Made by a program: the position numbers and the translations under genes. Positions 27,909 through 37,003 of a DNA stretch of 64,000 nt are shown piece after piece. The first letter of the stretch is position 1. Each line of letters begins with the position of its first letter. The stretch comes from G963665975 sp963665975. GTDB lineage: Bacteria; Bacteroidota; Rhodothermia; Rhodothermales; Bin80. A model generated the notes under the pieces. The model was given only the letters and a program-made list of their open reading frames with translations. It searched no databases and was not told where the DNA came from. The stretch is taken from contig OY762508.1 of NCBI GenBank assembly GCA_963665975.1, forward strand, positions 1,674,001 through 1,738,000. Direction: 5' to 3'.

Positions 27909-28649
27909 ATGGCGCTAAACATAACCGTGAGGCAGGGTGGAGGCATGGATATCAGCGAACGCGGTCGGACCCCTGACGGACAATCCATTTCCCTCGACCG
28001 GCGGCTGTTCATGCAGCTGTTGGCCTTTGGAGGATGCCGCGATACGCAGCCGTTGGCCGAAACCCTTGAGGCCCACGGTATTGATGGAGTGCTTTATGAA
28101 AATCTGAATGACCCGTTCGGCATCGCCGTGCTGACGGTGAGCCAGGACCCCGACACCTTCTTGACCAGCGTCCGCCGTGTGTTGCAGCGTGAACCCTTCG
28201 CCTCTTTGGCTCCGCAACCTGCGTATACCATGTTTGGACGCACCTACGCCATTGGATACGAATCAGACCTGGAAGAGGTATTGCTAAAGCGACCGCATCG
28301 CTACATCTGCAATCCTGCATGGCCGTGGTCGATCTGGTATCCTCTGCGCCGCACTGGTGCGTTTGAGCGCCTCAGCGCGGAGGAGCGCCGTGTCATCCTG
28401 ATGGAGCACGGCGGTATCGGGCAGGCGTTTGGGCGCGCCGACCACGCCCATGACATCCGATTGGCTTGCCATGGATTCGATGCCGGCGACAATGACTTTG
28501 TAGTCGGGCTACTGGGCAAGGAATTGTATCCGTTGTCGGCTATCATCCAGCGGATGCGCCAGACAAAACAAACCTCGGAATACCTAAGCCAGATTGGCCC
28601 GTTCTTCGTCGGCAAGGCTGTCTGGCAGTCTACATTGTCGGAACTCTAA
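27909..28649 (+). CDS. hemQ: Coproheme decarboxylase (chlorite dismutase-like HemQ/ChdC)
   Basis: The 246-residue protein belongs to the chlorite dismutase-like family. It has WYPLRR with Tyr144, EHGGIGQAFGR with His167, and the C-terminal IGPFFVGK. In ChdC a Tyr and a proximal haem His are essential; the spacing of 23 residues here matches that of actinobacterial ChdC as I remember it. Coproheme decarboxylase turns coproheme III into haem b with peroxide. Its position among hemB, hemE, hemH and hemY strongly supports this role over true chlorite dismutase. ATG 27945 is a possible alternative start with GGAGG very close to it. It lies 23 bases after hemB and 5 before hemE. Confidence 0.9.
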   Translation: MALNITVRQGGGMDISERGRTPDGQSISLDRRLFMQLLAFGGCRDTQPLAETLEAHGIDGVLYENLNDPFGIAVLTVSQDPDTFLTSVRRVLQREPFASLAPQPAYTMFGRTYAIGYESDLEEVLLKRPHRYICNPAWPWSIWYPLRRTGAFERLSAEERRVILMEHGGIGQAFGRADHAHDIRLACHGFDAGDNDFVVGLLGKELYPLSAIIQRMRQTKQTSEYLSQIGPFFVGKAVWQSTLSEL

Positions 28650-28654
28650 TTCGT

Positions 28655-29707
28655 ATGCTTGCGCGGATGCCGTCCCATACCGAGTGCTTCCTGCGCGCAT
28701 GCCGCGCCCAGGAGACCGACTGCACTCCTGTCTGGTTCATGCGACAGGCTGGTCGATACATGCCCGAGTACCGGCATGTCCGGGGCCGGCACAGCATGTT
28801 GGAGGTGATTCATAATCCGGACCTTGCCGCCGAAATCACCCTGCAACCCCTTGAGGCTTTTGAGGTCGATGCGGCTATCATCTTTTCTGACATCCTCCCG
28901 CCGTTAGCGGGCATGGGGCTGGACCTGGAATACGTCGCAGGGCAGGGCCCGCGCCTGTCCAGTCCGCTGGATACCATGCGTATGATTGACCGGCTTGCGA
29001 CGCCGCCAGCCAGTGAGACCATGGCGGGGACACTGGCGGCCATACGTCTGGTGAAGCAGGCGCTGGAACCACGACAATTGCCTCTCATCGGATTCGCGGG
29101 CGCTCCGTTCACGCTGGCCGCGTATGCCATTGAAGGCGGGAGCTCGAAACACTTCGCCAACACGAAGCGCCTCATGTACGGTGAGCCAGCAGCCTGGGAT
29201 CGCCTCATGACAAAGCTCGTCACTGTTGTCGCCGACTTGTTGTCTGAACAGGTAGCAGCGGGAGCAGACTGCGTGCAAGTCTTCGATTCGTGGGCGGGTG
29301 CACTTGGGAGATCAGACTACGAGCGCTTCGCCCAGCCGTATAGTCGCACGCTGTTTCAGCGTCTGCAGGCCCTGAACGTGCCGAGTATCCACTTCTCCAC
29401 AGGCACCGGCGCCTATCTGGATGCCGTAAAGGAAGCAGGCGGCGATGTGATTGCTGTCGATTGGCGCATCCCGCTTGATGTGGCATGGGCGAAGGCCCAG
29501 CAGCCCGTGATGGGCAATCTCGATCCGACAGCCCTCTTCGCACCGTGGCGCGAACTCCGCCATCAGGTAGACAACGTACTGCGGCGTGCTGGCGGCAGGC
29601 GCGGCCACATCTTCAATCTGGGGCACGGCATACTCCCGGAAACTCCCGTTGACAACGTGCGGCGCGTCGTTGAATACGTACACGAACAGACTACCGTCAC
29701 TCCTTGA
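28655..29707 (+). CDS. hemE: Uroporphyrinogen decarboxylase
   Basis: Removes four carboxyls from uroporphyrinogen III to give coproporphyrinogen III. The 350-residue protein shows the two family signatures, PVWFMRQAGRYMPEYR (residues 25-40, with the substrate-binding Arg residues) and IGFAGAPFTLAAY, plus FDSWAGALG and the C-terminal FNLGHGILPETP. An in-frame ATG at 28667 would shorten it by four residues. It ends in a TTGA overlap with hemH. Confidence 0.96.
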   Translation: MLARMPSHTECFLRACRAQETDCTPVWFMRQAGRYMPEYRHVRGRHSMLEVIHNPDLAAEITLQPLEAFEVDAAIIFSDILPPLAGMGLDLEYVAGQGPRLSSPLDTMRMIDRLATPPASETMAGTLAAIRLVKQALEPRQLPLIGFAGAPFTLAAYAIEGGSSKHFANTKRLMYGEPAAWDRLMTKLVTVVADLLSEQVAAGADCVQVFDSWAGALGRSDYERFAQPYSRTLFQRLQALNVPSIHFSTGTGAYLDAVKEAGGDVIAVDWRIPLDVAWAKAQQPVMGNLDPTALFAPWRELRHQVDNVLRRAGGRRGHIFNLGHGILPETPVDNVRRVVEYVHEQTTVTP

Positions 29708-30678
29708 ATCCTGTCATTGAGGATAGCGCAACGGATCCCATTGGGGTTCTCTTCATGGCCTATGGCGGCCCGGACACCCTGGAGGATATCGGTGGCTATC
29801 TTGCCGATATCCGATCGGGCCGGCCCACGCCCATGTCGTTGCTCGAAGAGATTACTCGCAATTACCGGCTGATTGGCGGATCCTCCCCCCTGCTCGCCCT
29901 GACCCGGGAAGCGGTTGGCGCCGTAATGCGCATCTTGAATCCACCTGCTACCCCGCCCAGATACAAGGCGTATCTGGGCATGCGGCACTGGGCCCCGTGG
30001 ATTGAGGAAACCGTGGGCCAAATGATTGATGACGGCATCGAACACGCCGTTAGTCTGGTGCTCGCTCCCCACTACAGCGGGATGAGTATTGCAAAATATC
30101 AAAAGAAGATTGAGGCTGGCCAGCGGCTGTTTCGAGGCTCGATTGCCTTCGAAAACATCGACAGCTACCATAACGTACCTGGTCTTATAGCAGCTCTGGC
30201 GGATCGCGTGCAACAGGGCCTGAGCCGATGGCCGGAAGAAGAGCGCGGTCAAGTGCATGTAGTGTTCAGCGCCCATAGCCTCCCCGTGCGCATACTGAAA
30301 AGCGGCGATCCCTACGACTTGCAGGTCCGCGAGACGGCGGAGTTGGTGGCCGTCAAGGCCGGCCTGTCCAACGACCAATGGTCATGGAGCTACCAGTCGG
30401 CGGGGGGAAGCCCCGAGCCGTGGCTGGGACCACAGTTGGAGGACTATCTCCCCACGCTCGCAGCACGTGGCATTACGTCGGTGGTGAGCATCCCCGTAGG
30501 GTTCGTGTGCGACCACGTTGAAGTCCTGTACGATATTGACATTGAAGCACAGCAGGTAGCGAAGGAGCAAGGCATACGGCTCGAACGCCCGCCTGCATTG
30601 AATTCTGATCCTGTCTTCATTGCCCAGCTCGCCGATCTGATTCAACAAAGAGCGACCGGTGCTGGCTGGTTACCGTAG
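29704..30678 (+). CDS. hemH: Ferrochelatase (probably coproporphyrin ferrochelatase)
   Basis: Inserts Fe2+ into a porphyrin. The 324-residue protein carries His191 in VVFSAHSLP and Glu273 in VCDHVEVLYDID, the two conserved metal/active-site residues, and WSYQSAGGSPEPWLGP. The start is TTG 29704, overlapping the hemE stop in TTGA; no better ATG precedes the conserved GVLFMAYGGPDTLEDI. With HemQ and HemY beside it, the substrate is more likely coproporphyrin III (CpfC role) than protoporphyrin IX. There is no sign of a C-terminal membrane segment, as expected for a soluble bacterial enzyme. Confidence 0.94.
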   Translation: MNPVIEDSATDPIGVLFMAYGGPDTLEDIGGYLADIRSGRPTPMSLLEEITRNYRLIGGSSPLLALTREAVGAVMRILNPPATPPRYKAYLGMRHWAPWIEETVGQMIDDGIEHAVSLVLAPHYSGMSIAKYQKKIEAGQRLFRGSIAFENIDSYHNVPGLIAALADRVQQGLSRWPEEERGQVHVVFSAHSLPVRILKSGDPYDLQVRETAELVAVKAGLSNDQWSWSYQSAGGSPEPWLGPQLEDYLPTLAARGITSVVSIPVGFVCDHVEVLYDIDIEAQQVAKEQGIRLERPPALNSDPVFIAQLADLIQQRATGAGWLP

Positions 30679-30682
30679 CACG

Positions 30683-32029
30683 ATGAGAAAACGCCGGGTT
30701 GTTATCATCGGCGGCGGCATTACGGGGCTGGCCGCGGCACATCGCCTGCAGAGGCTGGACGCCTCCGTTGCCATCACCGTTCTGGAGCGCTCCGCACGCC
30801 TCGGGGGCCGCATCCGCACGGAACGAAGGGACGGGTTCATCCTTGAGCTTGGACCCGACATCTTTCTTTCCAGCAAGCCGCGCGGGATCGGCCTGTGCCA
30901 GGAGCTGGGTGTGCCTGCAGTGGGGACTGATCCGGAACTGCGAGGTAGCTATCTGGAGCGTAAAGGAACGCTGCACCGCCTTCCGGAAGGAATGAGCGGC
31001 CTGGTCCCTACCCGGGTTGGTCCAGTGTTCCGATCATCCTTGCTATCACCGGGGGCCAAGTTGCGGTTTGCACTGCACTCCATCATTCCCAGGAGACGCA
31101 GGAAGGCCGACGAGTCGATTGCCGCATTTTTTACGCGCCGAGTTGGAAGAGGAGCATACGAGCAGCTCATCGATCCAGTCCTGGGCGGTATCTATGGAGG
31201 TGACGGGAACAGGCTCAGTATCCAGGCCACCTTCCCGAACCTGTTGCAAGCAACACGCTGGAGCCCGGCCGCTGGGGACGCTCCGTCCAAAATGGGTCCC
31301 TTCCTATCTCTGGAGGGAGGGATGCAAACGCTCACGGACAGCCTTGAGGCCGGGCTCGCCAAGGCCCATATCGCGCTGGAAGCGCCGGTGTCGGCCATTC
31401 GGAGAGACCATGATGCCTACGTGGTCCTAACCCGGAAGGAAGCCTTTGATGCCGACGCGATCATCCTGGCCACGCCGGCGCAAGCAGCTGCGAGTATCAT
31501 CGCGCCACTGGATGCCGCCCTGGCAGAGGAAGTCGGGACCATTCCGTACGGATCCGTGATTACGCTCGCCATGGCGTATCGCGCGTCCGACGTGCCGCGC
31601 AGGCTCGACGCCTACGGATATCTCGTGCCGCAATCGGAAGGCAAGGCGCTCACCGCATGCACGTGGAGCTCGTCCAAGCTCCCCAATCGCGCGCCGACAG
31701 GGGCGGTGCTTCTCCGGTTATTTCTGGGCCGCAAGGACACGGATCCAATATTTCAGGTGGACGACGAGGCTATTGTCCTCTATGCCCGCAAAGAAATGAA
31801 GGCAACCCTCGGTATTACCGAGCCGCCGCTTTTCACCCGCCTGTTGCGGCAGCCCCGATCGATGCCGCAGTACGTATTGGGCCATAGCGACCGCCTACGG
31901 CGAATCGACCGGTGTCTGACGACACTACCCGGCCTCTATCTCGCCGGCGCTGCCTATCGCGGCATCGGCATCCCCAACTGCATAGCGGACGGAGAACGGG
32001 CAGCAGAGCAGGTGGCCGCGTATGTTTAG
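30683..32029 (+). CDS. hemY: Coproporphyrinogen III oxidase / protoporphyrinogen oxidase, HemY type (CgoX)
   Basis: An oxygen-dependent FAD enzyme of the HemY family. The 448-residue protein starts with the dinucleotide-binding RVVIIGGGITGLAAAHRLQ, then LGGRIRTERRDGFILELGPD (the flavin-contact region), and ends with the C-terminal FAD motif YLAGAAYRGIGIPNCIADGE. I use ATG 30683, 4 bases after hemH; a GTG at 30659 would overlap hemH. In organisms with HemQ, this enzyme oxidises coproporphyrinogen III to coproporphyrin III; no hemF, hemN or hemG is seen here. Confidence 0.93.
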   Translation: MRKRRVVIIGGGITGLAAAHRLQRLDASVAITVLERSARLGGRIRTERRDGFILELGPDIFLSSKPRGIGLCQELGVPAVGTDPELRGSYLERKGTLHRLPEGMSGLVPTRVGPVFRSSLLSPGAKLRFALHSIIPRRRRKADESIAAFFTRRVGRGAYEQLIDPVLGGIYGGDGNRLSIQATFPNLLQATRWSPAAGDAPSKMGPFLSLEGGMQTLTDSLEAGLAKAHIALEAPVSAIRRDHDAYVVLTRKEAFDADAIILATPAQAAASIIAPLDAALAEEVGTIPYGSVITLAMAYRASDVPRRLDAYGYLVPQSEGKALTACTWSSSKLPNRAPTGAVLLRLFLGRKDTDPIFQVDDEAIVLYARKEMKATLGITEPPLFTRLLRQPRSMPQYVLGHSDRLRRIDRCLTTLPGLYLAGAAYRGIGIPNCIADGERAAEQVAAYV

Positions 32030-32053
32030 CATCCGGGTTTCGGACAGGAAGGC

Positions 32054-33343
32054 ATGAAGCACATCGAAAACTCCCGTCGCCTTTTTGAAGCGGCGCAGCA
32101 GTTGTTGCCGGGCGGAGTTGATTCCCCGGCGCGCGCCTTCCGATCCGTAGGCGGGGAGCCTCTCTTCATTGCGCGTGGAGAGGGCGCCTATCTGATTGAC
32201 GTGGACGGCAATCGCTATGTCGATTATGCGTTGTCGTTCGGGCCGCTGCTGTTGGGGCATGCGCCCCCGAGTGTTGTGCGCGCCATCACAGAAACTGCGG
32301 GCCGCGGCACGAGCTTCGGCGCTCCGTGCTCGCTGGAGCTGGAGCTCGCCCGTTTGGTGATGGACTTCGTGCCAAGCATGGAACTCCTGCGATTTGTCAA
32401 TTCGGGCACGGAGGCCACCATGAGCGCACTGCGCGTGGCCCGGGCCTTTGCAGGGCGGGACAAGATTGTCAAGTTCGCCGGGCATTACCACGGCCATGCC
32501 GATGCGCTCCTGGTCCGCGCAGGCTCTGGTGTGGCTACGCTCGCACTGCCCGACTCGCCGGGTGTGACACGTGCTGCGGCAGCCGACACCCTCCTTGCGC
32601 CATTCAACGACATTGGCGCTGTAGCACAGTTGTTCGAGGAGTTTCCACGGGACATTGCGGCCGTAATTGTGGAGCCCATCGCTGGTAATATGGGCGTTGT
32701 CCCGCCAATAGAGGGCTTTCTTGCTGCCTTGCGCGAGGTGACCCAGTCCTATGGGTCGCTCCTGATCTTCGACGAGGTCATGACAGGATTTCGGGTACAC
32801 CCGGGTGGCGCGCAGGCGCTCTATGGTGTCGTGCCAGACTTGACCACGCTCGGTAAGGTTATCGGTGGCGGTCTCCCTGTGGGCGCCTATGGGGGGCGAC
32901 GTGACATCATGGAACTCGTCGCGCCATCCGGACCGGTCTACCAGGCCGGTACGCTATCCGGAAATCCCCTGGCCATGGCCGCTGGCATTGCCATGATGCG
33001 AGCGATCCTTGAAGAGGGCTTCTGGGAGACGTTGGAAGATGCGGCGGCCATGCTCGTGGGCGGCATTGGAGATGCTGCCCACGACGTCGGAATATCTGTC
33101 CAGCAGACCCGCGTAGGCACCATGTTCAGTACGTTCTTGACGGGTGATCCCGTCGTGGACTGGGCTTCCGTCAGCCAGTGCGACACGGTGCGATTTGCGC
33201 AGATGTTCCAGTCGTTACTCGCCAGCGGCGTGTATTTGCCACCGTCTCAGTTTGAGGCGTGTTTCATTTCCGCGGCGCATGGCCCGGAAGAAATCGCATG
33301 GACGGTGCATGCTTTCGAGCGCGCGTTTCGCAGTATTGTGTGA
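32054..33343 (+). CDS. hemL: Glutamate-1-semialdehyde 2,1-aminomutase
   Basis: Converts glutamate-1-semialdehyde to 5-aminolevulinate using PLP. The 429-residue class III aminotransferase-like protein has NSGTEATMSALRVAR (PLP phosphate contacts), FAGHYHGHAD, LLIFDEVMTGFR (Asp contacting the pyridine N) and Lys268 in TTLGKVIGGGLPVGAYGG as the Schiff-base lysine. It closes the operon, 24 bases after hemY. No clear terminator hairpin follows in the 200 bases downstream. Confidence 0.96.
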   Translation: MKHIENSRRLFEAAQQLLPGGVDSPARAFRSVGGEPLFIARGEGAYLIDVDGNRYVDYALSFGPLLLGHAPPSVVRAITETAGRGTSFGAPCSLELELARLVMDFVPSMELLRFVNSGTEATMSALRVARAFAGRDKIVKFAGHYHGHADALLVRAGSGVATLALPDSPGVTRAAAADTLLAPFNDIGAVAQLFEEFPRDIAAVIVEPIAGNMGVVPPIEGFLAALREVTQSYGSLLIFDEVMTGFRVHPGGAQALYGVVPDLTTLGKVIGGGLPVGAYGGRRDIMELVAPSGPVYQAGTLSGNPLAMAAGIAMMRAILEEGFWETLEDAAAMLVGGIGDAAHDVGISVQQTRVGTMFSTFLTGDPVVDWASVSQCDTVRFAQMFQSLLASGVYLPPSQFEACFISAAHGPEEIAWTVHAFERAFRSIV

Positions 33344-33560
33344 CCGGGAGTCGTTCTGCGCGGTGGTAGTGGAGCGAGCTAGTGGTTGTTCTTTGTGCTT
33401 GAATATTCCGAGGGAAGTCGATCACTATTGGCCATACTGTCGGAATGGCTGACTGACTTCTTTTGAACGGTCTTTCTGAGACCATTCGTCCACGATACCG
33501 CCGCTGGAAGTTCTTTAAAGCTGGCATATTCGACCTCTCACATAACGGACGAGGTCCCCT

Positions 33561-33814
33561 ATGCCGGCACAAGCAATTTCCATGCGCACATTCCGCGAGG
33601 TGCTCCGTCTTCATACGGAGTCTCAACTCAGTCAGCGTCAGATAGCACGGGCGCTCAAGCTCTCCCAGAGCACGGTCAGTCTCTATCTCCGTCGTGCTCG
33701 TGAGTCCGGCTTGACCTGGCCTCTGCCCGAGACCGTACGGGATGATGAACGCAAACGCTTATGCGCTCCCAAGCCCACCGTACCCCGGCCTGGTCGTCCT
33801 GACTTCGACGGTAA
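33561..33814 (+). pseudogene. IS21 family IstA transposase, N-terminal fragment
   Basis: The first ~80 codons match IstA: MRTFREVLRLHTESQLSQRQ followed by IARALKLSQSTVSLYLRRA, the N-terminal helix-turn-helix, and GLTWPLPE. The match ends near 33805, where the IS1634-like element begins; the remaining ~400 residues and istB are absent. Homology to the upstream end of IS21 is clear, so this is what is left after insertion and deletion. Confidence 0.75.
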
Positions 33815-35713
33815 TGTAGCGGGTTATAATTTTACAAGTAACATGATTACAGTATTATAGGATTTGCAGTCTGACCAATTCATCGAGGTAGTGTTCAGTA
33901 CATGTATTATTAACAGTTTGGCGGACGCGCCTTCCCTGTCTTTACCAAAACACCAGACAACATCCCCAACACCATGTGGGTACGGGAACTCAAAAGAAAA
34001 ACCACCAAAAACGTCGCCGTACAAATCGTACGCAACTACCGCAACGACCAAGGCAAACCGCGCCTCAAGATCGTACGGCACATGGGTAGCGCGCCCGAAG
34101 GACCCGCCCTCGAAGCCCTGGTGCGGGTCGCTACACTCGAATTGCACCGCCTCAAGGAAGAAGCGCAACCCTCCCTCTTTCCCGCCGCAGACGGTATTGA
34201 CGAGATCCTGCAGGTCCGCAGGCAGAACCAGACCACCAGACCATTACCGATCAAGGATGCGCGCGCCCTCGAAGAGAAAAAGCGCCTCTGTGTGGGCTTC
34301 CACGAGGTCTGTGGCACCCTCTACGACCAGATGGGGTTTGCAGATGTCTTCACCGGAAGACAGACCATGGCCCGACGCCTGTTCAAGCAGGAAGTGTTGC
34401 TACGCCTGGCGGCTCCGGGCGACAGTAAGCGTGCTCATGCCCGGCATCTCTCCAAAGAGGACGGTCTGGAAGTGCCAGTGGAGAAGTTCTACCGCATGAT
34501 GGATGCGGTGACCGATACCCGTATCCGGCGGCTGCAATCCCTGGTGGCGCACGAGGTGACCGGACTGTTGGACGGCAAGGTGGACGTGCTCTTCTTTGAC
34601 GTGACGACGCTCAGTTTTGCCAGTGACAAGGAGGATGCTCTGCGCAAAAAGGGATACAGCAAGGATGGCAAGCCGCATCGGGTGCAGGTGGTGTTGGCGC
34701 TCATCCAGACGCAACAGGGACTGCCGATAGGCTACGAGCTGTTTGCCGGCAACACGGCGGAGGTAACGACGCTGGAGCCGGCCATTGCGGAGTTGAAGCA
34801 GCGCTTCATGCTGGAGCGGGTGGTGTTTGTAGCCGATGCCGGCATGATGAGCAAGGAGAACCTGGCTTTGCTTCGCAGCAAGGGGTACGACTATGTGGTG
34901 GCGGCACGCATGCGGTCCATGGGAGCGCAGGTCACCGAACAGATCACCGGACCGCAAGACTGGCAGGAGGCTCCAAACGGCCGCAAGGTGGCCGAGCGTC
35001 TTATAGGCGGTCAGCGACTCATTCTGCGGTACTGTCCAAAGAAGGCGGCCAAGGATGCGCATACCCGCGAGGAGGCCATAGAGAAGGCGAAGAAGCGTCT
35101 GACCGCCGGCATTAAGGGCAAGGGCAAGGGTGGCCGTTTTCTACAGGTGGACCGGGGGGCGGTGCGCCTGAATGAAGAGGCAATCGAGAAAGACAAAAAG
35201 TTTGACGGTTTGCACGGGGTATGGACGAGTCTCGAGGCGTCTTTGGCTTCTCCGCAGCAGGTGGTGGCGCAATACCGCGAATTGTGGCGGATCGAGGAGG
35301 GCTTCCGGGTGCTCAAGAGTACGTTGGCGGTGCGTCTGATCTTTCATTGGACCGAGCGTCGGGTGCAGGCGCATGTGGCGATCTGTTTTGTGGCCTTTGC
35401 CGTGCTGCGCATCCTGCGCTACCGGTACAACACGATGCACGGTGGCAACGAGCCGTTGAGCGAGGCGCGCATTTTGTCTGAGCTCAGACAGGTGGAGACC
35501 TCGGTGCTGGTGGATCGCAATACGAACAACCTGTATGCGTTGCCTTCTGCTGCGAACGGGACGCAGATTCGGCTCTACAAGGCGGTCGGACAGTCGTTAC
35601 AGCGGACAACGGTGCTATTGAAAGAGGGCACTTCTTCGCGTTAGACGGTGCAGAAAAGGAGGTGTTGTAGTGTTCAAATTGATCAAGCGGGCTAACAAAA
35701 ATAACTGTTTACA
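33815..35713 (+). mobile_element. IS1634-like (IS4 superfamily) insertion sequence
   Basis: The element holds one intact transposase gene. Its proposed ends are a loose 13-base inverted repeat: tgtagcgggttat at 33815-33827 and, reading inward from the right, tgtaaacagttat (complement of 35701-35713); 9 of 13 positions agree. The left flank is an IS21 fragment and the right flank an IS66 fragment, so no target duplication can be read; a deletion must have followed insertion. Ends are therefore tentative. Confidence 0.5.
33974..35644 (+). CDS. IS1634-type transposase
   Basis: A 556-residue intact transposase. The N-terminus (MWVRELKRKTTKNVAVQIVR) is the leader typical of IS1634-group enzymes. 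Catalytic positions of the DDE fold are visible: VLFFDVTTLSF (first Asp), VFVADAGMMSKEN (second Asp) and the Y-(2)-R-(3)-E-(6)-K-type signature in AQYRELWRIEEGFRVLKSTL supplying the Glu. It is the only transposase in the window with an uninterrupted frame, so this element may still be mobile. Confidence 0.85.
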   Translation: MWVRELKRKTTKNVAVQIVRNYRNDQGKPRLKIVRHMGSAPEGPALEALVRVATLELHRLKEEAQPSLFPAADGIDEILQVRRQNQTTRPLPIKDARALEEKKRLCVGFHEVCGTLYDQMGFADVFTGRQTMARRLFKQEVLLRLAAPGDSKRAHARHLSKEDGLEVPVEKFYRMMDAVTDTRIRRLQSLVAHEVTGLLDGKVDVLFFDVTTLSFASDKEDALRKKGYSKDGKPHRVQVVLALIQTQQGLPIGYELFAGNTAEVTTLEPAIAELKQRFMLERVVFVADAGMMSKENLALLRSKGYDYVVAARMRSMGAQVTEQITGPQDWQEAPNGRKVAERLIGGQRLILRYCPKKAAKDAHTREEAIEKAKKRLTAGIKGKGKGGRFLQVDRGAVRLNEEAIEKDKKFDGLHGVWTSLEASLASPQQVVAQYRELWRIEEGFRVLKSTLAVRLIFHWTERRVQAHVAICFVAFAVLRILRYRYNTMHGGNEPLSEARILSELRQVETSVLVDRNTNNLYALPSAANGTQIRLYKAVGQSLQRTTVLLKEGTSSR

Positions 35714-35963
35714 AATCGGAACTGTCGAACTCAGGATAGGGATACCGCACTTCCACGCGCGCCTGATCGCCTGTCGCAGGGCTGCTTATCTCCACGAAAC
35801 TGCCCGCTGACACAACCTCCCGGCGATACTTCCGCCGCCAGTAGACCAGCTGCGCATGGGAGATGCCGCTCACAGCACAAAAGGCCGCTGCCGTCTGGCC
35901 ACTCTCTTCATACAGTTCCACGAGTGGATACATCTCTATCGCCGTATGTCTTGGTGCTCCCAT
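35709..35963 (-). pseudogene. IS66 family accessory protein TnpA, truncated
   Basis: The minus-strand frame encodes YPLVELYEESGQTAAAFCAV and ISHAQLVYWRRKYRRE, the helix-turn-helix part of IS66 TnpA (orfA). After VEVRYP the sequence passes into the end of the IS1634-like element and stops, so the C-terminus is lost. No tnpB or tnpC follows. Confidence 0.65.
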
Positions 35964-36027
35964 GCGATCCAGACTTTGAGTTCTCGGGTCCAGGAGTAAG
36001 CTCCACAGAACGCGTCACCCAATCCAG

Positions 36028-36285
36028 ATGGGGTTCACCGCACGGTTACGAACAACGCACATCACCTTCAACCTGCCGTGGCATGCCAAGGTTAGTGTAG
36101 CGGTGACCGACATCCTGGGCAGGACGGTTGTTTCGGTGCCGCCGAAAGCCCTTCAGGCCGGCTGGGAGCGCAGGGTCCGGCTAGACGGTGCTCGCCTTCC
36201 CTCCGGTATGTACTTCTTCCGGGCGCGCGCACTTTCAGCGGCAGGAGTTGCCGTGGTCGCAGGCCGCCTGGTTGTAGTCACCTAG
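36028..36285 (+). pseudogene. Orphan type IX C-terminal sorting domain
   Basis: The 85-codon frame corresponds only to the last part of a longer exported protein. ITFNLPWHAKVSVAVTDILG, then RTVVSVPPKALQAGW, LPSGMYFFRARALS and VVAGRLVVVT match the beta-sandwich sorting domain, and compare well with the end of the protein at 17829-20798. It has no signal peptide and no effector part; the upstream portion was removed when IS66/IS1634 sequence arrived. A weak hairpin (agtcac/gtgact) straddles the stop. Confidence 0.65.
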
Positions 36286-36404
36286 TGACTGACAGAAACA
36301 GGGTCTTCGGGGTTGGGGCGGAAACACGCAGACTTCCGCGTGCTTAGCCGGCGCCTCGGGATCGCAGAGCTACGTTTGAGTATTGCTGGTGTCAGAGGAA
36401 CGCG

Positions 36405-36458
36405 AGAATCGCTGCAAGTCGGGTAACTACCCGCTCGGGCGTGATCTGCGGCGATTCT
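36405..36458. repeat. Structured hairpin at left of integrase relic
   Basis: A two-tier palindrome. Outer arms agaatcgctgca (36405-36416) and tgcggcgattct (36447-36458) pair at 11 of 12 positions; inner arms cgggt (36420-36424) and acccg (36429-36433) pair perfectly. The outer-arm motif agaatcg recurs in a hairpin at 37116-37173 on the other side of the integrase relic, suggesting the paired ends of one element. Confidence 0.55.
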
Positions 36459-36539
36459 GACGCCCACGGCGCCCTTACACCCCCGCTAAATGCGCCCGTG
36501 AGGGCGGTTTAGGGTGCTTTTCTGCACTTTAGCCTATAC

Positions 36540-36943
36540 AGGCAAATTCCCACACACGTACGCCGCAGACGCGCAGAGCCCGCAGCAGCGGGCTTCTGGG
36601 GACGCTCCCGGCGCAGGCCCCGCATGGCCTGCAGGGTGGCGGGATCGCGCGTAAAATCGGCGGTGCCGGCTTCGCGGCCGGCGTAGCGCGGCGATCAATT
36701 CTGGGTCGAGATATCCGAGTTTGCGCTGGCCGGTCCGGAAAGGAAGGCCAGGAGCGTAAGCGCATGATTCCAGGGGCGGCCTGTGGCGGCGGCCCACGCC
36801 GCGTAGGTGCCAAGGCGCAGCGTATAGACGCCGATCGTGGCGCGGCTTAAGGCGGCCTGCACCACGGCCGCGATGCGCGCGGCTTCCGCGGGGGCCACCT
36901 GGGCGGCGCTAGGGGCGGGGACTACGGGCTCGGCGGGGAGCAT
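36540..36943 (-). pseudogene. Tyrosine recombinase (integrase) relic, N-terminal part
   Basis: On the minus strand the frame starting at 36943 encodes AARIAAVVQAALSRATIGVY and TLRLGTYAAWAAATGRPW, the SAM-like core-binding domain of phage-type integrases. After an in-frame TGA (about 36697) the same frame continues with DPATLQAMRGLRRERPQK, which fits the end of that domain. The catalytic domain with the R-H-R-Y residues is absent. High-GC, Ala-rich composition is unlike nearby IS genes. It is flanked by hairpins and a dif-like palindrome. Confidence 0.6.
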
Positions 36944-37003
36944 GGGACGGGACCTTAGGGGTACGCAGGAGGCGGATTTCTGCTAGGCTCTGGCGGCTAA
37001 ATA

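Noticed and set aside
27909..28649. True chlorite dismutase (chlorite detoxification)
   Set aside because: The gene lies inside a complete haem operon and has the Tyr/His pattern expected of coproheme decarboxylase; no chlorate or perchlorate genes are near.
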